DNA of 35,540 nucleotides from an uncultured Bacteroidales bacterium. GTDB lineage: Bacteria; Bacteroidota; Bacteroidia; Bacteroidales; UBA932. Position numbers and translations under genes: made by a program. Location of the stretch: assembly GCA_946415345.1 (NCBI GenBank), contig CAMKRY010000007.1, forward strand, positions 1-35,540, read 5' to 3'. This document shows positions 8,460 to 17,800 of the stretch, one piece after another (within the stretch, counting starts at the first letter, position 1; every line of letters starts with the position of its first letter). Under the pieces are notes generated by a model that searched no databases, had not been told where the DNA came from, and saw only the letters and a program-made list of their open reading frames with translations.

Positions 8460-9404
8460 ATGAACACAATCTGGACAACAATCGCGATTATCTCCCTCAT
8501 CGGACTCGTGCTTGCCCTCGTCCTCTACCTGGTGGCTGAAAAGTTCAAGGTGGTCGAGGATCCGCGCATCGACGAGGTGGAGAAGGTGATGCCCGGCGCG
8601 AACTGCGGCGGGTGCGGTTTCGCCGGTTGCCGGGCGTTCGCAGAAGCGGCCGTGAAGGCCCCGAACCTGGACAACAATTTCTGTCCGGTCGGCGGCAACG
8701 ACACGATGGCCAAGGTGGCTGCCATCCTCGGTTACGAGGTCAAGGAGAAAGCCCCGATGGTCGCCGTCGTGCGCTGCAACGGCTCCTGCGCCAACCGTCC
8801 GACGGTCAACACCTACGGCGGATTTGCCTCCTGCCGCGTGAAGGCCACCCTCTACAGCGGCGACACCGCCTGCGCCTTCGGCTGCCTCGGCTGCGGCGAC
8901 TGCGTGGCGGCCTGCCAGTTCGGCGCGCTGAGCATGGACCCGGAAACGGGTCTTCCCGTCGTCGACGAGACGAAGTGCACCGCCTGCGGCGCCTGCACGA
9001 AAGCCTGCCCTAAGGCCCTGATCGAGCTCCGTGCCAAGGGCCCGCGCGGCATGCGCGTCTGGGTCGACTGCCGCAACAAGGACAAGGGGCCCGCGGCCAA
9101 GAAGGCCTGCGCCGCCGCCTGCATTGGCTGCGGCATCTGCGCCAAGACCTGCCGTCACGAGGCCATCACCGTCGCGGACAACATCGCCTATATCGATCCC
9201 GACAAGTGCAAACTCTGCCGCGAGTGCATCGCCATGTGCCCGACCGGCGCCATCCATGAGTCCGGCTTCCCGAAGCCCCTCGACAAGGAGGCCACCAAAG
9301 CCCGCATCCTCGAGCGCCAGAAGAAAGAGCGCGAGGAAGCCGCCGCCAAGGCAGCTGTCATTTCGAGCGAAGTCGAGAAATCTAAACCACAGGAGGAAAA
9401 GTAG
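8460..9404 (+). CDS. rnfB: Rnf complex subunit B, iron-sulfur electron carrier
   Basis: 314-aa subunit of the ferredoxin:NAD+ oxidoreductase (Rnf) ion pump; accepts electrons from reduced ferredoxin. Seen: one N-terminal membrane segment (residues 5-25), a 4Fe-4S domain with C49-x2-C52-x4-C57 and C75, and several CxxCxxCxxxCP-type ferredoxin motifs (CLGCGDCVAAC, CTACGACTKACP, CIGCGICAKTC, CKLCRECIAMCP). The last residues (about 300-308, AVISSEVEKS) are encoded by a short palindromic repeat that has apparently invaded the 3' end. The gene opens the rnf operon; rnfC starts two bases after its stop. Confidence 0.96.
   Translation: MNTIWTTIAIISLIGLVLALVLYLVAEKFKVVEDPRIDEVEKVMPGANCGGCGFAGCRAFAEAAVKAPNLDNNFCPVGGNDTMAKVAAILGYEVKEKAPMVAVVRCNGSCANRPTVNTYGGFASCRVKATLYSGDTACAFGCLGCGDCVAACQFGALSMDPETGLPVVDETKCTACGACTKACPKALIELRAKGPRGMRVWVDCRNKDKGPAAKKACAAACIGCGICAKTCRHEAITVADNIAYIDPDKCKLCRECIAMCPTGAIHESGFPKPLDKEATKARILERQKKEREEAAAKAAVISSEVEKSKPQEEK
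9357..9383. repeat. REP-like palindromic repeat within the rnfB 3' end
   Basis: The stretch contains CATTTCGAGCGAAGTCGAG followed by AAATCT. Its arms TTTCGA (9361-9366) and TCGAGAAA (9373-9380) can pair with a one-base bulge. The motif resembles a short interspersed palindrome widely seen in bacterial intergenic DNA; its translations (SFRAKSRNL, RFLDFARND) are typical false peptides. Here it lies in frame in rnfB. Only this copy is in the window, so dispersal in this genome is not shown. Confidence 0.6.
9391..9396 (+). promoter_or_regulatory. Shine-Dalgarno site of rnfC
   Basis: AGGAGG lies 9 bases before the ATG at 9406. It decides the rnfC start over the longer open frame that extends back into rnfB. 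Strong SD sites are uncommon in this phylum and absent from most other genes here. Confidence 0.75.
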
Positions 9405-9405
9405 T

Positions 9406-10767
9406 ATGCGTAAACCCACATTCTCCATCGGCGGTGTTCATCCGCACGACAGCAAGATTTCCCGCGAATGCCGGATCGAGCCCATGCCCCTTCCGGACAG
9501 CGCCTTCCTCGCCGTTTCCCAGCATATCGGTGCCCCGGCCAAGCCCCTTGTCGCCGTCGGTGACAAGGTTAAGGTCGGCCAGCCGATCGCCGAGCCCGGC
9601 GGATTCGTTTCCGCTTATATCCATGCCTCCGTCTCCGGTACGGTGAAGTCCATCGCCCCGCGCGCCGACCTCGCCGGCAACCCGGTCATGACCATCGAAA
9701 TCGCCCGCGAAGGCGACGAGTGGATGGAAGGCATCGACCAGAGCGACACGCTCGTCACCGATATTCCGGACGACAACAAGGCCCTGCTTGAGAAGATCAA
9801 GCTCGGCGGCATCGTCGGTCTCGGCGGCGCGACGTTCCCGACCCATGTCAAGCTCTCCCCTCCTCCGGGATCCAAGTGCGAGCGCCTCATCATCAACGGC
9901 TGCGAGTGCGAGCCCTACCTGACTTCCGACTTCCGCGTCCTCCTCGAGAAGGGCGAACAGGTCATTGTCGGTGCCGCCATCCTCAAGCAGGTGCTCGGCG
10001 GCGTGCCCTGCACCGTCGCCATCGAGGAGAACAAGCCCGAGGCCATCGCCCACATCAACGAGGTCATCGCCAAGCTGCAGAAACTGTCCCCGAAGTTTAA
10101 CGGTATCGAGGTCATGACCATGAAGATGCGGTATCCGCAGGGCGGTGAGAAGCAGCTCATCGACGCCGTCATGCACCGGCAGGTCGGTTCCGGCGCCCTG
10201 CCGATTTCCGTCGGCGCGGTCGTCCAGAACGTCGGCACGGCCCTCGCCGTCTATGACATGGTACAGAAGAACAAGCCGCTCATCGACAACACCGTGACCG
10301 TCACGGGCGAGTGCTTCCCGCACCAGGCGAATCTCCTCGTCCGCGTCGGCACTCCGCTCCGCAGCATCCTCGAGCACCTCGGCGGCATCCCCGAAGAGGC
10401 CGTCAAGGTCATCTCCGGCGGTCCCATGATGGGCAAGGCCGTCGCCAACCTCGACGCCGCCACCCTCAAGGGCACCGGCGCCCTGCTGCTCCTCACCGAG
10501 AAGCAGACCGCCCGCAAGGAGGAAGGCCCCTGCATCCGCTGTGGCAAATGCGCCGAGGCCTGCCCGATGGGCCTGGAGCCGTTCCTGCTGCAGAAACTCT
10601 CCCGGAACGGCGACGTCGAAGCCCTCGAGGCCAACGCCGCCCAGGACTGCATCGAGTGCGGCTGCTGCCTCTACTCCTGCCCCGCGAACATTCCGCTCCT
10701 CGACATCATCCGTCTCGGCAAGGCCGACGCCATGAAGGCCATCCGGGACCGTGCCGCTAAAAAATAA
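9406..10767 (+). CDS. rnfC: Rnf complex subunit C, NADH/FMN and iron-sulfur subunit
   Basis: 453-aa peripheral subunit thought to deliver Rnf electrons to NAD+. Seen: the N-terminal RnfC barrel domain (residues 1-110, with GGVHPHDSK), a Rossmann-like NuoF-related core (GGIVGLGGATFPTHVKL; the NGCECEPYLTSD motif), a SLBB segment (about residues 290-350), and two 4Fe-4S motifs near the end (CIRCGKCAEACPMG and CIECGCCLYSCPAN). The frame is open much further upstream (from 9031), but that part overlaps rnfB and has no homology; ATG 9406 has an AGGAGG site and gives the usual length. rnfD follows after 6 bases. Confidence 0.96.
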   Translation: MRKPTFSIGGVHPHDSKISRECRIEPMPLPDSAFLAVSQHIGAPAKPLVAVGDKVKVGQPIAEPGGFVSAYIHASVSGTVKSIAPRADLAGNPVMTIEIAREGDEWMEGIDQSDTLVTDIPDDNKALLEKIKLGGIVGLGGATFPTHVKLSPPPGSKCERLIINGCECEPYLTSDFRVLLEKGEQVIVGAAILKQVLGGVPCTVAIEENKPEAIAHINEVIAKLQKLSPKFNGIEVMTMKMRYPQGGEKQLIDAVMHRQVGSGALPISVGAVVQNVGTALAVYDMVQKNKPLIDNTVTVTGECFPHQANLLVRVGTPLRSILEHLGGIPEEAVKVISGGPMMGKAVANLDAATLKGTGALLLLTEKQTARKEEGPCIRCGKCAEACPMGLEPFLLQKLSRNGDVEALEANAAQDCIECGCCLYSCPANIPLLDIIRLGKADAMKAIRDRAAKK

Positions 10768-10773
10768 TTTTTT

Positions 10774-11742
10774 ATGAATATTTTAGTATCCCCTAATCCG
10801 CACATCCACAGCAAGTGGTCGACCCGGTCCCTGATGACCGACGTCGTCATCGCGCTGCTGCCGGCGGCCATCTGCTCCGTGGTCTTCTACGGCTGGCGGG
10901 AGGCCCTCGTGCTGGCGGTCAGCGTGCTGAGCTGCGTCGGCTTCGAATGGCTGATCACCCGCTGCCTGATGAAGCAGAGATCCACCATCTGCGACATGTC
11001 CGCGGTCGTGACCGGTCTCCTTCTCGGCATGAACCTCCCGTTCACGACGCCCTGGTGGATGGTCATGATCGGCGCGCTCGTCGCCATCGGCATCGCCAAG
11101 ATGACCTTCGGCGGTCTCGGCCAGAACGTCTTCAACCCGGCGCTGGTCGGCCGTGTCTTCCTGCTCGTGTCCTTCCCGGCCGTGATGACGACCTGGGTCG
11201 GTCCCGTCCATTTCGCCGACGCCTTCACGGGTTCCACCCCGCTGTCCAGCGTCAACGAGGCTATCCTGAACGGCACCCCCGTCACGGAAATCACCTCGCA
11301 GTATTCCTACGGCTCCATGCTCCTGGCGAACCTCGGCGGCTCGGCCGGTGAGATCTGCGCCCTCGCGCTGCTCCTCGGCTTCGTCTACCTCTGCGTCCGC
11401 AAGGTCATCAAGCCCTGGATCACCCTCAGCATCTTCGCGACGGTGGCCCTGACGAGCCTCATCTTCTGGGGCATCGACTCTGCCCGCTTCACCGATCCTG
11501 CCTTCAACCTCCTCTCCGGCGGTCTCATCCTCGGCGCCTGCTTCATGGCCACCGACTATGTGACGAGCCCGATGAGCACCCTCGGCGGCATCATCTTCGG
11601 TGTGGGCATCGGTTTCCTGACGATGATGATCCGTTACTTCGGTTCTTATCCGGAGGGCGTTTCCTTCGCCATCCTCATCATGAACGCGTTTGTGCCGCTG
11701 CTCAACCGCTGGTGCAAGCAGAAAAAATTCGGGAGGGCATAG
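10774..11742 (+). CDS. rnfD: Rnf complex subunit D, membrane flavoprotein
   Basis: 322-aa integral membrane subunit with about nine hydrophobic segments, homologous to NqrB/RnfD. It carries covalently bound FMN and is part of the ion-translocating core. The predicted flavinylation segment is FTGSTPLSS, with T155 in the position of the modified Thr; this is a variant of the common SGAT-type motif. The conserved FGGLGQNVFNPALVGR stretch is present. The upstream bases are AT-rich without an SD sequence. Confidence 0.94.
   Translation: MNILVSPNPHIHSKWSTRSLMTDVVIALLPAAICSVVFYGWREALVLAVSVLSCVGFEWLITRCLMKQRSTICDMSAVVTGLLLGMNLPFTTPWWMVMIGALVAIGIAKMTFGGLGQNVFNPALVGRVFLLVSFPAVMTTWVGPVHFADAFTGSTPLSSVNEAILNGTPVTEITSQYSYGSMLLANLGGSAGEICALALLLGFVYLCVRKVIKPWITLSIFATVALTSLIFWGIDSARFTDPAFNLLSGGLILGACFMATDYVTSPMSTLGGIIFGVGIGFLTMMIRYFGSYPEGVSFAILIMNAFVPLLNRWCKQKKFGRA
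11732..11737 (+). promoter_or_regulatory. Shine-Dalgarno-like site of rnfG
   Basis: GGAGGG lies 8 bases before the rnfG ATG at 11746 and overlaps the last codons of rnfD. Confidence 0.5.
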
Positions 11743-11745
11743 ACT

Positions 11746-12309
11746 ATGGCAGCGAAATCAACCCTTACCAACATGGTCCTCGTGCTGACGGGCGTCTGCC
11801 TCGTCTGCGCAGCGCTCCTCGGCGGTGCCTATGTCATCACCAAGGATCCGATCGCCAAGGCCGACAAGGAAAAGACGGTCAAGGCCCTCTCCGAGGTCCT
11901 TCCCGCCTTTGACACCGTCTCCGAAGAGCCCCTCGAGGCCGGTGGCTGCAACTATTATGTCGCCCAGAAGGACGGCGCCGTCGTCGGCTACGCCATCGAG
12001 AGCAAGACCGGCGGCTTCGGCGGCGAACTGACCGTCATGGTCGGCATCGACGCCAAGACCGGTTTCATCTGGAATACCGCTCCCCTCAAACACGGCGAGA
12101 CCCCGGGTCTCGGTGCCAAGTGCGAGGATGCGAACGGCAAGTTCCGCACCCAGTGGCAGGGTCTCAACCCCGCCGAACACGCCTTCGAGGTCAAGAAGGA
12201 CATCGACGCCATCACCGCATCGACCATTACCTCCAAGGCCTACACCAAGTGCGTGACCCAGGCGCTGGAAGCCTATAAACTAATCATGGAGGAACCGAGC
12301 AATGAATAA
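11746..12309 (+). CDS. rnfG: Rnf complex subunit G, covalent-FMN subunit
   Basis: 187-aa membrane-anchored periplasmic subunit. One N-terminal membrane segment (residues 6-28) is followed by the FMN-binding domain. The predicted FMN-bearing threonine is T160 in AITASTITSKAY, the TAST form of the usual S(T)GAT site; flavin would be attached by an ApbE-type transferase, which is not encoded in this window. The GGFGGELTVMVGID stretch is also typical. Its 3' end overlaps rnfE by 8 bases. Confidence 0.94.
   Translation: MAAKSTLTNMVLVLTGVCLVCAALLGGAYVITKDPIAKADKEKTVKALSEVLPAFDTVSEEPLEAGGCNYYVAQKDGAVVGYAIESKTGGFGGELTVMVGIDAKTGFIWNTAPLKHGETPGLGAKCEDANGKFRTQWQGLNPAEHAFEVKKDIDAITASTITSKAYTKCVTQALEAYKLIMEEPSNE
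12288..12292 (+). promoter_or_regulatory. Shine-Dalgarno-like site of rnfE
   Basis: GGAGG lies 9 bases before the rnfE ATG at 12302, inside the rnfG coding end. Confidence 0.5.
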
Positions 12310-12892
12310 ATTCCGCATTATCCTGGACGGCATCGTCAAGAACAATCCGACGTTCGTCCTCATCCTCGGTATGTGCCCGACGCTGGCCACTACCACCTCC
12401 GCCATCAACGGCCTGAGCATGGGCCTCGCCACGATGTTCGTGCTCATCCTCGCCAACATGGTCATCTCCCTGATCGCCCCGATCGTCCCGGACAAGGTCC
12501 ACATCCCGGTGTACATCGTCGTCATCGCGACCTTCGTGACCCTGCTCCAGCTCCTGCTGAAGGCCTATGTCCCCGCCGTCAACGACGCCCTGGGCCTGTT
12601 CATCCCGCTTATCGTCGTCAACTGCATCATCCTCGGCCGTGCGGAAGGCTTCGCCAACAAGCACGGAGTCGGTGAGTCGGCGCTCGACGGCATCGGTATC
12701 GGTATCGGCTTCACCCTCGCCCTGACCGTCCTCGGCGCCGTCCGCGAGATCCTCGGCAGCGGCTCCATCTTCAACGTCCAGTTCATCGGCGAGCAGTATC
12801 AGATGCTGGCCTTCGTGATGGCCCCCGGCGCATTCATCTGCCTGGGCTATCTGATGGTCCTGTTCAACAAATTCATCAAAAAGGAGAAATAG
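12302..12892 (+). CDS. rnfE: Rnf complex subunit E, membrane subunit
   Basis: 196-aa integral membrane subunit with six predicted helices, homologous to NqrD/RsxE. Seen: the N-terminal NNPTFVLILGMCPTLA motif with the conserved Cys, which in RnfA/RnfE pairs helps bind a membrane-embedded iron-sulfur cluster. It overlaps rnfG by 8 bases and is followed by rnfA after 3 bases. Confidence 0.95.
   Translation: MNKFRIILDGIVKNNPTFVLILGMCPTLATTTSAINGLSMGLATMFVLILANMVISLIAPIVPDKVHIPVYIVVIATFVTLLQLLLKAYVPAVNDALGLFIPLIVVNCIILGRAEGFANKHGVGESALDGIGIGIGFTLALTVLGAVREILGSGSIFNVQFIGEQYQMLAFVMAPGAFICLGYLMVLFNKFIKKEK
12882..12887 (+). promoter_or_regulatory. Shine-Dalgarno-like site of rnfA
   Basis: AGGAGA lies 8 bases before the rnfA ATG at 12896. 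Confidence 0.5.
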
Positions 12893-12895
12893 GCC

Positions 12896-13513
12896 ATGAC
12901 ATACTTCCTGATTATCATTTCGGCGATTTTTGTCAACAATATCGTCCTCGCACAGTTCCTCGGCATCTGCCCGTTCCTGGGCGTGTCCAACAAACTGTCC
13001 ACCGCCACGGGTATGTCCATGGCCGTCTGCTTCGTCATCACCCTGGCGACGCTCGTGACCTGGCTCATCAACCATTACTTCCTGATGGCGAGCGGCCTCT
13101 TCGGCATTGACCTGACCTTCCTCCAGACGATCGCCTTCATCCTCGTGATCGCGGCCCTGGTCCAGATGGTCGAGATCGTGCTGAAGAAGGTGAGCCCGTC
13201 CCTCTACCAGGCCCTGGGTATCTTCCTCCCGCTGATCACCACCAACTGCGCCGTGCTCGGTGTCTCCATCGACGTCGTCACCAAGCAGTTCACCTTCGGC
13301 GGCGCGGCCCACATCCTGAGCCTCGGCGAAGCGATGGTTTATGCCTTCGCGACCTCCCTCGGCTACGGCCTCGCGATGGTCATCTTCGCCGGCCTCCGCG
13401 AGCATCTCGCCATGAACAATGTCCCCAAGGCCTTCCGCGGCGTCCCGATCGCCCTCGTCACCGTCGGCATCCTCGCCATGGCCTTTATGGGCTTCAGCGG
13501 CATGGTGAAGTAA
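12896..13513 (+). CDS. rnfA: Rnf complex subunit A, membrane subunit
   Basis: 205-aa integral membrane subunit with six predicted helices, homologous to NqrE/RsxA and paralogous to RnfE. Seen: the opening FVNNIVLAQFLGICPFLGVS with the conserved Cys that pairs with RnfE, and LPLITTNCAVLGVS in the middle. It is the last gene of the operon; a strong terminator follows 13 bases after its stop. The operon order B-C-D-G-E-A differs from the C-D-G-E-A-B order of clostridia. Confidence 0.95.
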   Translation: MTYFLIIISAIFVNNIVLAQFLGICPFLGVSNKLSTATGMSMAVCFVITLATLVTWLINHYFLMASGLFGIDLTFLQTIAFILVIAALVQMVEIVLKKVSPSLYQALGIFLPLITTNCAVLGVSIDVVTKQFTFGGAAHILSLGEAMVYAFATSLGYGLAMVIFAGLREHLAMNNVPKAFRGVPIALVTVGILAMAFMGFSGMVK

Positions 13514-13526
13514 TTGATCCCCAAAC

Positions 13527-13566
13527 AAAACAAAAGGCTGACTCATTTGAGCCAGCCTTTTGTTTT
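13527..13566. terminator. Bidirectional intrinsic terminator between convergent operons
   Basis: A 14-bp perfect inverted repeat pairs 13527-13540 (AAAACAAAAGGCTG) with 13553-13566, with a further CTC/GAG pairing in the loop. A-rich and T-rich arms flank the GC core on both sides, so it can stop rnfA transcription rightward and the RND operon leftward. The stop codon of the leftward gene lies inside the right arm. Confidence 0.92.
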
Positions 13567-14542
13567 AGATCGGGGCGACCATCAGGAGGGCGCTGCACTG
13601 GAGGGCGAGGGGCCCGGAGAAGTCCGCGAGGGGGAAGGTGTGCGTCGCGCCGTCTTCGGTCGTGTAGGTCACGGATTTGACGTTTTTCATCAGGCGGTGG
13701 AGCTCGGCAGAGGTCGGATAGACGATGACCTGGTTGTTGGCCTGTTGCTGCTGGAGGAGCTGCATCGTCGTGCCGTCCTTGAAGGTGAAGGTGACCGGGG
13801 ATTCGAAGAGAATCACGTCGCTGCGGCCCGTGGCCAGGCGGATGCCCAGCTCGAAGTCCTCGTTGTTGGTCTTCTTATAATAGATGTAGCGCAGCTGGAA
13901 GGTCGCGTCGCCCGTGACGTCGGGCTTGGCGACGATCGTGAGGCTGTTCGTGCGGTCGCCGTAGTCGGCGATGCGATCGCCGATCTCCGTCGTGGGGACG
14001 GGTGCGGCCTTGATGGCGGCGAGCTGGCGCTTGAGCACCTGACCGAGCTCATTCTTGCGGAACTCGACCTGCCAGAAGCCGTCCGGCTGCCAGTTGTAGG
14101 CCACCTCCATGATCTTGGTGCCGCCGGCGAGCTTCTGGATGTCGGCCTCCTCGAGGAGGTACTGGCCGCGGTTCCAGTAGAAAGTCGCGCCGGAAGCGTC
14201 CGTGAAGGCCCGTTTGCCGGTACGCTCCTGCGCCATCTGCGTCGCGCGGATGATCTTGCCGTCGTTGGTCTGGGCGGAGAACTTCACGTTCTTCGGAATA
14301 TTAATGGACTTCGGGGCCACGAAATCGAGCTCGAGCTTATAGGCCACGGAGCCACCCGGAAAACCGATCCGTTCGAGACGGCACCAGAAAGGCTGGCTGC
14401 AGTCGATATATTCGCGCTCCGCCGAGGTATAGGCGTAGCCGTTGTTCAGATAAGAATAGCGGATGGCCGCCTGCTGGGCGGTAGCCGGAAGGGCGGCGAC
14501 GAGCAGCGCCGCCGTGAGGATCAGGTTGCGGAGTTTTCTCAT
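13565..14542 (-). CDS. Secreted protein of unknown function, last gene of the RND operon
   Basis: 325-aa protein with a clear Sec signal peptide (about residues 1-22, ending PATAQ). I do not recognise a family. The mature part is predicted mostly beta-rich with Gln-rich and Lys-rich patches (QLLQQQQANN), no membrane helix and no lipobox, so it is probably periplasmic or outer-membrane associated. Its start overlaps the stop of the PG0541-like gene by four bases, so it is translated in the same operon as the efflux pump. A role in efflux-pump assembly or envelope maintenance is only suggested by position. Confidence 0.82.
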   Translation of the reverse strand: MRKLRNLILTAALLVAALPATAQQAAIRYSYLNNGYAYTSAEREYIDCSQPFWCRLERIGFPGGSVAYKLELDFVAPKSINIPKNVKFSAQTNDGKIIRATQMAQERTGKRAFTDASGATFYWNRGQYLLEEADIQKLAGGTKIMEVAYNWQPDGFWQVEFRKNELGQVLKRQLAAIKAAPVPTTEIGDRIADYGDRTNSLTIVAKPDVTGDATFQLRYIYYKKTNNEDFELGIRLATGRSDVILFESPVTFTFKDGTTMQLLQQQQANNQVIVYPTSAELHRLMKNVKSVTYTTEDGATHTFPLADFSGPLALQCSALLMVAPI

Positions 14543-14832
14543 AACGCGTCCTCTATTGGCAAAACGTATGCCCGAAGGCCGAGGAGCGGGTTGGCTACGT
14601 CCGTTTTACGCAGGGCATCCATGATCTGCGGAGCCAAATCATCGGGCACGGCCGTCAGGATGGCGTGGTTCTGCGTCGGCCAGGCATGGTTGCCCAGGTG
14701 CGGCTCGCCGGTCTCGGTGCCGCGGCCGCCGACGTTTTCCCATTTGGTGTAGCCGCGCTGCCCGAAGGTTTCGAGCAGCTGGGCGATTTCTTCGTTATAG
14801 GCTTGGTTGTAGGCTATGAATATCGCTTTCAT
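14539..14832 (-). CDS. PG0541-type transporter-associated small protein
   Basis: 97-aa soluble protein resembling the PG0541 family, small PII-like proteins encoded beside RND transporters in Bacteroidetes. The family is defined by gene neighbourhood and its role is not established; a sensor or allosteric regulator of the pump is a reasonable guess. Seen: a short beta-alpha-beta start (MKAIFIAYNQAYNEEI), a middle GGRGTETGEPHLGNHAWP loop and a closing beta strand. It overlaps the RND pump gene and the downstream secreted gene by four bases each. Confidence 0.75.
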   Translation of the reverse strand: MKAIFIAYNQAYNEEIAQLLETFGQRGYTKWENVGGRGTETGEPHLGNHAWPTQNHAILTAVPDDLAPQIMDALRKTDVANPLLGLRAYVLPIEDAL

Positions 14833-17800
14833 ACTTCAGCTTTTTTGGCGCGGCGGGCGGCCTTGCGGGCCTGACGGCGGGCGCGGGTTTCGGACAGGAG
14901 GCAGTAGAGGGTCGGGATGAGCACGAGGGTGATCAGCGAGGAGATCGACAGACCCCAGACGACGGCCATACCGAGGGAATTCCACATTTCGGAACCTTCC
15001 TTGGTGCCGATCGCCATCGGGATCATACCGAGCACGGTGGTAAGCGTGGTCATGAGGATCGGGCGCAGACGGCTCTTCGCGGCCTCGATCGAAGCCTCTC
15101 GCACGCCCATGCCGCGTTCCTGGCAGAGGATCGTATAGTCGATGAGCACGATACCGTTTTTCACCACGATACCCAGCAGGATGATGATACCGATCATGGC
15201 CATCATGCCGAGGGCGATGCCCGTTGCCCAGAGGCCGAGGATCACGCCGGTAAAGGCGAACGGGATCGAGAACATGATCACGAACGGGCCCATGAAGGAC
15301 TCGAACTGCGAGGCCATCACCATATAGACCAGCAGGACGATCAGGACCATCAGCAGCGCCATGTCGGAGAACATATCCTGCTGCTCCTTGTAGTCGCCGG
15401 CCAGCTCACAGCTGACGCTGCGGGGGATGTCGGACGAGGCGAGCACCTCCTGGGCGACCTCCACGGCATCGGACAGGGCGTAATCCTGCGACACGATGGC
15501 GTTGACCGTGATCATACGCTCGCGGTTCTTGCGCTCGATGGTCGGCGGCACCTCGCTCTCGACGATGCGGCCGAGATCCTTGACGCGGATGCCCTTGCCG
15601 AGCGGGTTGTAGACAACGATGTTCTCCAGGTCCTCGTCGGTGCGACGGAACTCGGGCGCATAGCGGACGCGGATGTTGTATTCCTCACCCTCCTCGCGGA
15701 AGAGGGAGGCGACGGTGCCGCTCATCGCCGCGCTGACGGCCGCAGCGGCCTGGGTCGATGTGAGGCCGTTGATGGCCAGCTTCTCGCGGTCAAAGTCCAC
15801 CTGGTACTCCGGCGTGTACTGGTCGCGGCTCAGGGTCACCTGCGCGAAGACCGGAGACTGCACCAGCTGTCCCTGGATCAGCTTGGCGACGCTTTCTGTC
15901 TCATAGAAGTCGTAGCCATAGACCTCCACCTTGACGCTGGAGGCGCCGCCGATCATCATGCCGCCCTCGGTCACGATCGAACGGTTGAGTTCGGGGAAGT
16001 CGCGGAGGATGGCGCGGACCTGGTCGGAGATATCCGAGGTCGAACGGCCGTGGGAGGCGATACGCTCGGTTTTCGTACCTACGTTCATACGCATCGAAAT
16101 CAGGTAGGTACCGTTGCTCTGCATGCTGGCGAAGGCGTTGTCCGTATCGGCCTGGCCGAAGGAGTAGCTGAGAATCCGGATCTCCGGAATCTCGGCCTTG
16201 AGGCGGTCGTAGATGCGGGAGGCTACCTCAGCGGTCACATCCTGCGAGGTTCCGACCGGCATCTCCAGCGTCAGGGAGAGTCGTCCCTGGTCCGCCGTCG
16301 GGAAGAATTCGGTCTTGATCTTCGGGCCAAGCAGGCCGAGGGTCAGGCCGAACACCGCGAGGGCGATGACAAAGACGGAAATCTTGTGTCGCATGCTCCA
16401 GCCGATCAGGTGGCCGTAGCCGCGGGAGATGCCGTCGAGGGCCTTGTTGATCGGGGTGAAGAAGATCTTATAGAGCTTGCCGTTGCTGCGTTTGGCATCC
16501 AGCATATAGGCGCACATCATCGGGACGAGGGTCAGGGCGGCGGTCGTCGAGACGGTCATGATGATGGAGACGATCCAGCCGAGCTGCTTGAACATGATGC
16601 CCATCATGCCGCCCACCATGGTCAGCGGCAGGAAGACGCAGAGCATGGTCAGCGTCGAGGCAATAACGGAGATACCGACTTCGGCGGTGCCGTGGACGGC
16701 AGCCTCCTTCGGTTTCTCGCCCCGCTCGATATGGGAAGTGACGTTCTCCAGTACCACGATGGCGTCATCCACCACCATACCGATGGCTATGGACAGGGCG
16801 GACATGGAGACGATGTTCAGCGTGTTGCCCGTCGCGAAGAGATAGAGCAGCGAGGCCAGCAGGGCGATCGGGATGGACAGGACGACGATCAGGGTTCCCC
16901 TCCACTTGCCGAGGAAGACGAAGACCACGAGCATGACCACGAGGAAGGTGATCATGATGGTCTCGAAGAGGGACTCGATTGTGTTCTCGATGTTGTCAGA
17001 GGTACCCATCACCTCCGTGAACCGGATGTCGTGCGGGAGGGTTTTCTTGAGCTCCTCGAGCCGCTCGCGGACCTGGCGGACCACCTCGACCGTGTTGTAG
17101 CCGGACTGCTTCTGGATGATGATCTGCGCGCCGCGGACGCCGTAGGTATAGGATTCCTGCGTGCGCTCCTCGACACCGTCCTCGATGCGGGCGACGTCCT
17201 TGAGATAGACGGCGTTGCCCATGCTGTAGCCGATGACCAGGTCACTGAGCTCAGACGGGTCGGAGAATTCCTTCTTGATGCGGAGGGCGTAGGTGTTCGA
17301 GCCGACGTCCAGGCTGCCGGAAGGGACATTGCGGTTCTCGGCGCCGATGACCCCGGCGATGGTCGTGATGTTGATGCCGTAGGCGGCCATCTGGTTGGGG
17401 TCGACATAGACGTGGATCTCGCGCTTGGGCGCACCCACGACCGAGACGGTACCGACGCCCGAGATACGGGCCAGGGGCGTTGCGACGTCGTCGTCCAGGA
17501 TCTTGTCGAGGGCGGAAACGCTTTCTGTCGCCGTCGCGGACAGGATCAGGATCGGCATGTCGTCGGTGCTGAACTTGTAGAGCACCGGCGTGGAAGCGCC
17601 GTCCGGCAGGTAGGAGGTGATCATGTCGAGCTTGTCGCGGACGTCGTTGGCGGCATCGTCAATGTCCGTACCGTACTCAAACTCGAGCGCAATCATCGAG
17701 AGGTTCTCCCGGGACTGGGAGGTCAGGTTCTTGAGGTCGCTGACGGAGTTCAGCGTGTTCTCCAGGGTCTTCGTCAGGTTGTTCTCGACGTCTTCGGCAC

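Noticed and set aside
9031..9405. Upstream extension of the rnfC frame
   Set aside because: It overlaps rnfB in another frame, lacks homology, and the AGGAGG site places the start at 9406.
12284..13546. 420-codon minus-strand open frame over rnfE and rnfA
   Set aside because: Antisense to two well-supported membrane subunits; the protein is composed of D, E, G and H runs.
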